From NCBI RefSeq assembly GCF_002575655.3, contig NC_053041.3, positions 369,007,054 to 369,071,053 on the forward strand: a stretch of 64,000 nt of DNA. The letters are read 5' to 3'. Shown here piece after piece: positions 55,366 to 64,000 of this stretch. A program made the position numbers and the translations under genes. The notes under the pieces were generated by a model. It was not told the origin of the DNA. It saw only the letters and a list, made by a program, of their open reading frames with translations, and made no database searches. How positions within the stretch are numbered: position 1 is the stretch's first letter; each line of letters begins with the position of its first letter. Source of the DNA: Aegilops tauschii subsp. strangulata (Eukaryota > Streptophyta > Magnoliopsida > Poales > Poaceae).

Positions 55366-56877
55366 TGATACGTCTCTGACGTATCAAAAATTTATGAAGT
55401 ATTGATGCCATGTTTACAACAATTTTATATGGTTTTGCTATGATTTGCATGGAAATAACCCGGACTGACGCTATTTTCAGCAGAACTATCATGGTGTTGT
55501 TTTTTGTGCAGAAATGAAAGTTCTCCAAATGAGCTGAAACTTTTTGATGATTTTTTTAGAACAAAAGAGACCCCCGAAGCTTCGTGGAAGGACCAGAAGG
55601 TGCGGCAGTAGGGCATAATACACCGGGGCGCGCCAAGGGGCCCAACCGCGCCCCGGTGAGTTGTGCTCACCTCGAGGCCCATCTTCGCATGAAACCGATG
55701 CCAAAAAATCCTACAAAAAGAGAAACCATCATAAATAACCCTAGATCGGAATTTCCGCCGCTGCAAGCCTTTGTAGCCATGAAAAATCAATCTAGACCCT
55801 GTTCTGGCACTCCGTTGGAGGGGGAAACCATCACCGGTGGCCATCTTCATCATCCCGGCGGCCACCATGATGAGGAGGGAGTAGTCCACCCTCGGGGCAG
55901 AGGGTTTGTACCAGTAGCTATGTGTTTTGTCTCTCTCTCTCTCGTGTTCTTGATATGTCATGATCTTGATGTATCCCGGGCTTTGTTACTATAGTTGGAT
56001 CATATGGTTTTTCCCCTGTCTATCTTGTTGTGATGAATTGAGTTTTCCCTTTGAGATTTCGTTTTTATCAGACTGAATACTTTTATAGATTTGAGAGCAC
56101 TTGATATATGTCTTGCATATGAATACCCATGGTGACAATGGGGTATTATATTGATTCACTTGAGATATGTTTCGTCACTCAACTCGCAGAGTCCCGAGGT
56201 GACAATGGGGTAATCTATGCATAGGGGTTGATGCACGTTCTCGTTTTTTGTTTCTCCCGTAGAAATCTTGGGGCACTCTTCGAGGTTCTTTGTGTTGGAT
56301 TGAGTATTATGAATATGAATTTGCTTTGGTGTTATTTTAGTACGAACTCTTGGATAGATCGATCGGAAAGAATAGCTACAAACAATTTCTTCTTATGTTC
56401 TCCGCTAGATAGGAACTTTGGAGTGATTCTTCATCGCATGTTGAGGGATGGTTATATGATCCAATTAGATTAGCATTGTTGAGTGGTTGCATTAGCGAAA
56501 GTATGGACCCTAGGCCTCATTTTCAAGCATTGCAATACCGTTTGTGCTCCGTTTTATCAATTGCTACCTTGCTGCTTTTTATTGTTCTTATTATAAAAAC
56601 CAATATCTACTATCCCTATTACACTTGTATCACCATCTCTTCGCCGAACTAGTGCACCTATACAAATTACCATTGTATTCGGTGTGTTGGTGACACAAGA
56701 GACTCTTTGTTATTTGATTGCAAGATTGTTTGAGAGAGACCATCTTCATCCTATGCCTCCTGCGGATTGATAAACCTTAGGTCATCCACTTGAAGGAAAA
56801 TTGCTACTGTCCTACAAAACTATGCGCTTGGGGGCCCAACACGAGTCTACAATAATAAAGTTGCATAGTAGACATCA
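55366..56877 (+). repeat. Element H 5' LTR
   Basis: Starts TGATACGTCTCTGACGTATC and ends GTAGACATCA. The TATA position reads TACAAAAA (55712-55719), where the 3' LTR has TATAAATA (61501-61508). Confidence 0.9.
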
Positions 56878-56887
56878 AGCTCTTTTC

Positions 56888-56905
56888 TGGCACCGTTGCC
56901 GGGGA
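56888..56905 (+). other. Primer binding site of H (tRNA-Asp type)
   Basis: TGGCACCGTTGCCGGGGA, one substitution from the tRNA-Asp complement, 10 bases after the LTR. Confidence 0.85.
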
Positions 56906-57110
56906 GGTGAGTGCTTGAAGGTATATCTTTAGATCTTGCAATTGAATCTTTTAGTTTCTTGTTTTATCACTAGTTTGGTTTATAAAAGAAAATTACAAAA
57001 AAAATGGAATTGAGGTTGCATCATATTGTTCTTCTTTATAATGTCTTCCGTTAAAATGATGGAAAAGAAAATTTTTGCTCAATTGATAGAAGAAGAATTC
57101 TATAAAATGT

Positions 57111-57921
57111 TTGACAAAACAATCTTTGAATGATGATCATGATTCCAATGTTGTTGGTATGAACTCTTTGAATATCCATGATGCTAACGATATGCAAAGC
57201 CATAAGCTTGGGGATGCTATGTTTGATGAAGATGATATTTTTACTCTCCCAAGTTTTGATGAGAAAATTTATTATGATGAAAGCATGCCTCCTATTTATG
57301 ATGATTATATTGATGAAAGTGGATTTGGAGAGGTCATGACTTTATTTAGTGATGAATCCACTATTTTGGAAGAGGTTTCAATTCATGATGAGAACAAAGT
57401 TGTTGTCTATGATGATTGTGGTGATGACATGTATGCTATAAAGAATAATAATAACCATGAAACTTGTCATCATGATTTTAATTTTCAATCCCATGATAGT
57501 TATTTTTTTTGAGTTTGCTCCCACTACTATTCATGAAAATAAATTTGCTAATGTGGAGAGTAATAAAATTTCTATGCTTATGTATCATGAAAAGAATGCT
57601 TTATGTGATAGTTACATTGTTGAATTCATTCATGATGCTACTGAAAGTTATTATGAGAGAGGAACATATGCTTTTAGGTATTGCAATAATATCAAGTTTC
57701 CTCTCTTTATGTTTAAAGTTTTGAAGTTGCACTTGTTTTGCCTTCCTATGCTAGTTGATTCTTGTTCCCATAAGTTGTTTGCTCACAAAATCACTATGCA
57801 TAGGAAGTGGGTTAGGCTTAAATGTGCTAGTCATATGCTTCCTGATGCTCTTTTTGTGTTTCAATTCTTATCTTTTATGCGAGCATCATTGAAATCATCA
57901 TGCCTAGCTAAAAGGCATTAA
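57111..57921 (+). pseudogene. Element H acidic ORF with C-terminal hydrophobic tail
   Basis: The frame 57111-57512 is acidic and has one F-G-x-V-x-T-L motif (SGFGEVMTLFSDESTILEE). A run of eight T at 57503-57510 coincides with a shift into the frame 57457-57921. That frame carries DSYIVEF and YYERG (as in body 1 and E), then a hydrophobic stretch (FPLFMFKVLKLHLFCLPMLV) that may be a membrane segment, and a basic end (LAKRH). It stops just before the conserved TGTTGGG stem-loop. An upstream ATG near 57004 starts a short frame matching E's gag-like N-terminus. Function unknown. Confidence 0.5.
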
Positions 57922-57949
57922 AGAAAAGCGCTTGTTGGGAGACAACCAA

Positions 57950-60290
57950 AAATTTACCCCTACTGTTTTTATGTGTTCACTTGATTAAGATACGGTATTA
58001 ACCATGTTTTATAGCTTTTGCTTCAATAAAGTGCCAAGTAAAGCCTTTGGGATAGTGTGGATGATAGTTGACTTGATTTTGTGCAAAAATATAAACTTTT
58101 GTGCTTAGTCCAGGAATTTTCATAATTCACTGGAACGTCCTTTTGATCTGAATTTTCAACAGGTGATAGATATACAAATCCCCTACGTTTTCCTAATTTT
58201 TCAGAATTTTTGGAGTAGAAAAAGTATGGTTGTTGTCCAGATCATTACAGATTGTTCTGTTTTTGACAGATTCTGTTTTCAATGCATAGTTCGCTTGTTT
58301 TCTAGTTTCTATGGCTTATATTGATCAATATAAATTGTAGAAATGATATGATAAAGTAGGCATTGTGTGAGAACAATTATGAATCTTTTCTTTTACAGTA
58401 CCAAAGTGGACAGTTTGCTCTTTATCATACTAACCTATCTCCCGAAGTTCCGTCAAGTTTTGTGTGATTGAAGTTTTCAAGTTTTGGGTGAGATATCGAT
58501 ATGAGGAGAATAATGAGTGACAAGACCCTAAGCTTGGGGACTCCCAAGTCACCCTCAAGGTAATATTCAAGGAAGATCCAAGCAACTAAGCTTGGGGATG
58601 CCCCGGAAGGCATCTCCTCTTTCGTCTCCAACATTATCGGTAACCTCACTTGGAGCTATATTTTCATTCGTCACATCATATGTGTTTTGCTTGGAGCGTC
58701 ATTTTCTTTTGCTAGGATTTACTTTCTTTTATTTAGAATAATGCTTTGTATCTTTTATTTCAATAAAGTGTTAAGGATAGCCTTTACCAGGCTTATTTTG
58801 CAAGTATATGAGTTGTTGTTTCAAAACAGAAAGTTTATTGTTCTTGCAAAAATTCCCGAAAAAAGTCAGAATGTGATAAAATGTTGAAACTTTTTGCACA
58901 AGATTTGCTAAATTTTCTATAGTGTGGTAAAGTTTTAGAATTTTTGGAGTTACAAAAGTATGAATGTTGTTGCATTCTTTACAGATTTTACAGTTTTGGC
59001 AGATTGCTGTTACGATTGCATTGTTTGCATATGTTTGCTTGTTTAATGATTCTATTTGAGGATAGGACTATTAAATATGCAGAGGCATTTAGTATGAAAT
59101 GTTAAATAAAAAAATTATTGATTTGATACAGTAGAGAATTATAAGGTTTTGCATTGATGTATACTAACTTCCCTCACGAGTTCTTGTTGAGTTTTGTGTG
59201 GATGAAGTTTTTAAGATTTAGGGAAACCGTGATATAAAAGGAATTAAGGAGACACAAAATCTCAAGCTTGGGGATGCCCAAGGCATCCCAAGATAATATT
59301 TCAATAAGCCTCAAGCATCTAAGCTTGGGGATGCCCCGGTAGGCATCCCACCTTTCTTCATCAACAATTATCGGTTAGTATCGGTGAGCCTAAGTTTTTG
59401 CGTCTCACATGAGTTGTGCTATTCTTGGAATGTCATTTTAGTTTGTTTTGCTTGCTTTTTTAATAAAATACTTAGCTCTGATGTTTTTTAATAAGAGAGA
59501 GTCCTCAATTAGCTACCCATTTACTCAACTACTCGCTTGATCTTCACTTATATCTTTTTGGAGTAGTTTGTCATTTGCTCTAGTGCACAGTTATATCTTT
59601 TTGAGCATGGTGTGATTTAATATAATTTGAAGAAATTATCTCATGCTTCACTTATATTATTTTGAGAGAAGAAAAATTTTATGCTCATGTTCTTCACTTA
59701 AATTTGTTTGATCTTGTCAAAAGCAACTTATGAAACTAGTCCCAAAGTGATAGATACTCAAGAGGGATATAATAAAAAAATTCATGAAGATCATTGGACA
59801 AAATAAACTTGATTCTTTGTAATAGTTATAGTGATATGTGAGTCATGTTGGTGAGTAATTATGCTCTAGTAAGAATATTGGTGTTATGGTTTGTGATTCC
59901 CTATGCAAGCACAAAAGTCAATAGTTATGCAATGAAATTAGATCCTACTTGTGGTGCATTATTCGGTGTTAGTTATGCTCAATGCTCGTTTATGAGAATA
60001 TTTGTTTCTTGGTTGGTTGCTTCTCAATCTATTTGCTACCCTCCATTTGTACTAAGTGGGAATACTACTTGTGCATCCAAAATCCCTAAACCCAGTTTTG
60101 CCACATGAGTCCACCATACCTACCTATATGCGGTATTCACGTGCCGTTCTGAGCAAATTTGTATGTGCCATCTCTAATTTTCAAAATAAATTTCCTTTTT
60201 GTGTGCTCGTACCGCTCATGAAGCGGTAGGGGGTGGCCAATATTTTCCATGCTAGATGTGTTATTCTTAAGATGAATGTTTATTCACTTG
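57950..60290 (+). mobile_element. Element H interior without coding signal, GGGGATGCC hairpins
   Basis: Collinear with 37455-39720 of E. Hairpins lie at 58594-58617 (one mismatch in the right arm) and 59327-59349, with weaker copies near 58527 and 59262. No conserved ORF; scattered frames differ between E and H. Confidence 0.7.
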
Positions 60291-60358
60291 TCATTGCATG
60301 AGAGTACGGCAAGGGTGTTAGGGATGCCCAGTCCCGAAATGAAAAAGAAATTTACTTT

Positions 60359-60739
60359 ATGTTGTCAAATAATAAATTCCTTGGAGAGTGTTGGTATGGA
60401 CGGTACCCATGGATACGGGTAGCCGTGGAGTGTAACAGTATGGTGGAAAAAGGAATAAACTTTATTTTCCTTTTGGGAACCGCATATGATATATCTAGCA
60501 TGTAAAGTGTTGGGAATTACTCGGTCGTTTTCGTTGACGGGAAAAGTATGCCTCCCAAAAAAATTTTACCTCTCAATTTAAGCTTTGAGCTTTGGCACCT
60601 CTACAAATCCCTACTTCCCTCTGCGAAGGGCCTATCTATTTACTTTATGCAATTTTTATTTTTATTTGAGTCTCCATCTTCTCTTATAAAGCACCAACTA
60701 AGGGGCACTATGATCGTACTTGAGCATTGGATGTACTAA
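60359..60739 (+). pseudogene. Conserved 3' ORF of element H (one in-frame stop)
   Basis: Homologue of 26834-27295 in C. It is open from ATG 60359 to the stop at 60737-60739 except for TAA at 60503-60505, where C has a Glu codon. The downstream part is 63 codons from 60548 (MPPKKILPLN, FELWHLYKSLLPS) with a hydrophobic segment QFLFLFESPSSL. Similarity to C is high along its length, including the C-terminus. Confidence 0.5.
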
Positions 60740-61116
60740 TATGCGAGTGTGTTTCTTGAATGGATCAATGATTGAGCATGATGGGCTAGGGATAGCTTTC
60801 TTTAGTGTTGATATTTTGAAATAAATGGTTGCTTGTTGATATGCTTGAGTATTGATGTCCTCATGTCAAATTATAGACTATTTCTTTGAATCATTCAGGT
60901 CCAAATGTCCATGCTACAAAAGAAAAGAGTTTATGGTGAATATGATAGGTAGCACTCAACATCAAAAATTCTGTTTTCAAATGCTACTTTATCATGATGA
61001 GTTTTATGAGAAAGAGTTGTTGTTGTGATGCTAGGAAAAGTGATTGAAATTATCATTGATCAAACTTGTGCACTTTGCTACCATTCACTCTTCATAAATT
61101 ATTTTTTTATCATTTA

Positions 61117-61154
61117 CCTACTCGAGGATGAGCAGGAATTAAGCTTGGAGATGC
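61117..61154 (+). other. Stem-loop and polypurine tract of element H
   Basis: CCTACTCG / TGAGCAGG (one mismatch and one G-T pair) then AATTAAGCTTGGAGATGC before the 3' LTR at 61155. Confidence 0.65.
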
Positions 61155-61732
61155 TGATACATCTCTGACGTATCTATAATTTATGAAGTATTCATGCCAT
61201 GTTTACAACAATTTTATATGGTTTTGGTATGATTTGCATGGAACTAACCCGGACTGATGTTGTCTTCAACAGAACTACCGTGGTGTTGTTTTTTGTGCAG
61301 AAATGAAAGTTCTTCAAATGAGCTGAAACTTTTTGATGATTTTTTTGGAACAAAAGAGACCCCCGAAGCTTCGTGCAAGGACCAGAAGGTGAAGGAGTAG
61401 GGCACAAGACACCGGGGCGCACCAGGGGGCCCAGGCACGCCCCGATGGGTTGTGCTCACCTCGAGGCCCATCTTCGCGTGAAACAGACGCCAAAAAATCC
61501 TATAAATAGAGAAACCATCAAAAATAACCCTAGATCAGAAGTTCCGCCGCCGCAAGCCTCTGTAGCCACGAAAAACCAATCTAGACCCTGTTCTGCCACT
61601 CCACCGAAGGGGGAAACCATCACCGGTGGCCATCTTCATCATCCCGGCGATCATCAGGATGAGCAGGGAGTAGTCCACCCTCGGGGATGAGGGTTTATAC
61701 CAGTAGCTATGTGTTTAATCACTCTCTCTCTG
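61155..61732 (+). repeat. Element H 3' LTR, first part
   Basis: Starts TGATACATCTCTGACG and is collinear with 55366-55940. TATAAATA at 61501-61508. It is interrupted in its CT-rich stretch by element I. Confidence 0.88.
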
Positions 61733-64000
61733 TGTGGCACCCTGGCTGAGAGAAACTGGAACGCCCCGTATTCCAGCCCAGAGATCGACGAGAAGTCTTC
61801 TGGAATATGGCACTGCTTGACATAGAAGAAATCAACTCTTATTACAAAGGATAAATACACGAGTCTATTGTTACAAAGGATCACATCAGCACGGCGACAC
61901 TACGCCTGCGATACTACACTTGCTCTATGCTAGCAGCAGAACAACTCATAGCAACGGAATACTTCTAGCAGCTGAACAATGATGAAGGTGGTGAACTCCA
62001 CTCCGCATGGACTCTGGCTGGGACACGATCTAGCTCGCACGCACGGAAACCTCGACAAGCAATCAAGCAATCATGGCATGAACTGCAATCTGGCATGACA
62101 TGCCAGGTCAGTACATTGAATGTACTTGCAAGCTCACAACAACCATAAGCATCAAGGCAAGACAGCAACATAGCATTAAACATGTTAATTAAGTAACAAC
62201 TACTATGGTACAAAAGCAACTACTAAGCATGATATGAAAGTACTATACTGCTGATAAACCAACATCTCGATCTCAATAACCATCTCACTCTTGGCATCCA
62301 GCCAAGCAATATACCATCTCGATCACCTCATGATCCACCTAATCAACTCGTGATCAAAACATCCGCATGACACCTCGTAACCACATCACCAACTGAATGA
62401 TCATCCTCGAGATCATCCCAACATCATCATCAACATCCTGCCAAACTGTTACTGCTCACAATACATCAACATATAAATCACCTATAAGTCATTCCGTCAT
62501 GTGAGTGTTGATCGAACGATGTGACCTAGTATGAACTGTGCCCATGACCGAGGACGCGGCTATCGATAAATTAAACACAACTCTGTAGAGGTTAGCACAC
62601 TGTACCCACATCATAGAACCCATGGCCTCGCACTCCCATTCAGGTGGACCAACGGCGTTCCGACAAAACCGATCTACTGCCATGACACTCTCCCGGCCAC
62701 TCCGACCAACACCCCCTTTGGGTTCAGTCCTGGGTGGCCCCGGTGTCTACCAAAGACATCCAACGGCCACTGTCGTGGCAAAACAAACACGGTCCCAAAC
62801 GGGGACAAGAGATCTCAATACCAACCACGGGTACACAAGGTTATGTTTGCTTACCGGGCCAGGGTAACGAACGCCCATAACCTTCCCTCATTGGAGGCAC
62901 CGGCGAGAGACATGACAATAGATCGCATTAGGGCCTTCCCATAAAGGCAAATGTGGTTGCACTGGAAAAACCCAGTTATGTGGCACCTGACCAACTTAGT
63001 GAAGGAATTTATCCCCAAAAATAGACTTGAGATACCCGATACTCTGATATCATCTATCAACCTGCAATCCAAGTCATAACCATATACAACAACTAGTCCA
63101 AAGCATAATATCATCATATTAAAATACCCCGAGGGTAGTATAACACTACTATCATGATGAATCCAAGAAAACATGATACTACTAATCCAATAACAAGATA
63201 TAAACCTCAGATCCACATTATATCATCAAATCCAAGGTAATACTCCAAAACATACTATCAGACATCAACATGAAAATAATCATAATATAAGCCACTAATA
63301 ATCCAATGGCCACATGTCATCCACATAAGCTGCAAAATATTAGTCCTAGAACTCCAAGCAATATCATGGCAATAACAAGATCAACATACCACTCCGAGAA
63401 ATGCCATGAACAATATCACATGTAGCTAAAACAATATTTTAAGCAAGTTCAAATAAACAAACCATGTCACTGCATTGCAATCATACAAATGGAGGGCGTG
63501 ACTTGCCTGGGGTAGATGGATTCACCGGGAAGAAGTGCGAGAAGCTCGCGGAAAGAATCGCCGGAAAACGTTCTCTCTCGGAGTGGGCTGATTAAGGGCA
63601 AGGGCATAATGGTCATTTTCAGAATGTGAACACATGGTGAAAATGGTACCAACAGAACGGGCTCGATGATACGAAGAGACGGCTTTGGAATCACCTCAAT
63701 CGGAGTCGCGATTGAAAAGATACGGCCGTTCGTTCGTTAGTAGAAAAACAAATAAGAATATGTGCTTTTCTGTTGCTAACGGGTGATCGTTCACAAAATA
63801 GAGGGTTCGGCCGGCGGCTGGAAAAAGAGAAAGCGCCTTCTGGAAATACGCTTTTGTGCAGAGAAAACGTACTTTGGTTATAAGCCGCAGGTAAATACGT
63901 TTTCGACTACAGAAGACGTAAACCACAAAAGACGCCTTGAGTCGCTGACGTCTGGGCCCGCCTGCAGGTCGCCTCGCTCGCCCCTGGTCGTCGTCCACCT
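61733..64000 (-). mobile_element. I: long chromovirus-type LTR, minus strand, continues past window
   Basis: Read on the minus strand the left end is ...CAGGGTGCCACA at 61733 (plus or minus 2). Several words match B's LTR in the same order: GGGCCCAGACGTCAGCG near 63960-63940 against GGGACCCACACGTCAGCG in B, and GCTTGCAAGTACATTCAATGTAC near 62130 against GCTTGCGAGTACTTTGGATGAG in B. This suggests a Tekay-like LTR of more than 2.2 kb. No primer site or coding region lies inside the window. Short frames here are not supported. Confidence 0.6.

Larger units (their letters stand above)
55366..61732 (+). mobile_element. Element H: non-autonomous Athila-like LTR retrotransposon (3' LTR incomplete)
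   Basis: Inserted in the pol fragment; left flank AGGAC (55361-55365). The 5' LTR of 1512 bp, the interior of 4.28 kb and the first 578 bp of the 3' LTR are visible, with the rest beyond element I. It is collinear with E: primer site, gag-like start, acidic ORF, hairpins, 3' ORF and stem-loop. It lacks about 0.9 kb present in E (the part with the zinc knuckle) and has a longer acidic ORF tail. Confidence 0.88.

Noticed and set aside
54604..55368. Intact 254-codon gene
   Set aside because: The frame starts with TTG within an older RT region, has frame changes just upstream and ends only because H's LTR supplies a stop.
62489..63216. Short ORFs at the right end
   Set aside because: Located in a probable LTR with no motif or homologue elsewhere in the window.

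Overview
This window is intergenic DNA from a large grass genome. Wheat, Aegilops, barley or a close Triticeae relative is most likely. It consists almost entirely of nested LTR retrotransposons. I see no host gene, tRNA, rRNA or CRISPR array. The Triticeae inference rests on many AT-rich Ty3/gypsy (Athila-like) elements whose LTRs begin TGATACGTCTCC, their tRNA-Asp type primer sites (TGGCGCCGTTGCCGGGGA), and the nesting with 5-bp target duplications. Family names in a repeat library (for example Sabrina, WHAM or Fatima) could not be checked.

The layout is given outside to inside. The oldest visible DNA is a decayed Ty3/gypsy pol fragment (54547-55365). To its left lies a minus-strand Athila-like array of order body 1 - LTR - body 2 - LTR: 556-3515 plus 23393-24177, 24178-24971 plus 46930-47229, 47230-51226, and 51227-52483 plus 54233-54546. 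Body 1 was invaded by element A (3516-23392), and the 3' LTR of A was then invaded by the 12.6-kb chromovirus B (10212-22823, duplication GAGGC). The middle LTR was invaded by element C (24972-46929, minus). C was invaded by D (27693-43143, minus, duplication GGGAA), and D by E (34069-42167, plus, duplication GGAGG). Solo LTR G (52484-54232, duplication CCCCC) sits in the right-hand LTR. Element H (55366 onward, plus) sits in the pol fragment, and its 3' LTR is broken at about 61733 by a long minus-strand chromovirus-type LTR (I) that runs off the window. Bases 1-555 look like the end of another minus-strand LTR.

B is the only element with a recognisable complete set of retroviral-type domains: gag, zinc knuckle, protease, reverse transcriptase, RNase H, integrase and a chromodomain-like tail. 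It is inactivated by stops and frameshifts. A and D lack pol. Next to its 3' LTR each carries a gene on the strand opposite to the element. That gene has an N-terminal domain of the plant 'putative gypsy type transposon' type (Pfam PF04195), apparent spliceosomal introns and a coiled-coil C-terminal half. C, E, H and the array carry only gag-like or unknown ORFs, plus several conserved stem-loops, so they look non-autonomous.

The most interesting signals are the paired antisense intron-containing genes of A and D, a conserved ORF near the 3' end of C, E and H, and a set of conserved hairpins shared by the Athila-like elements.
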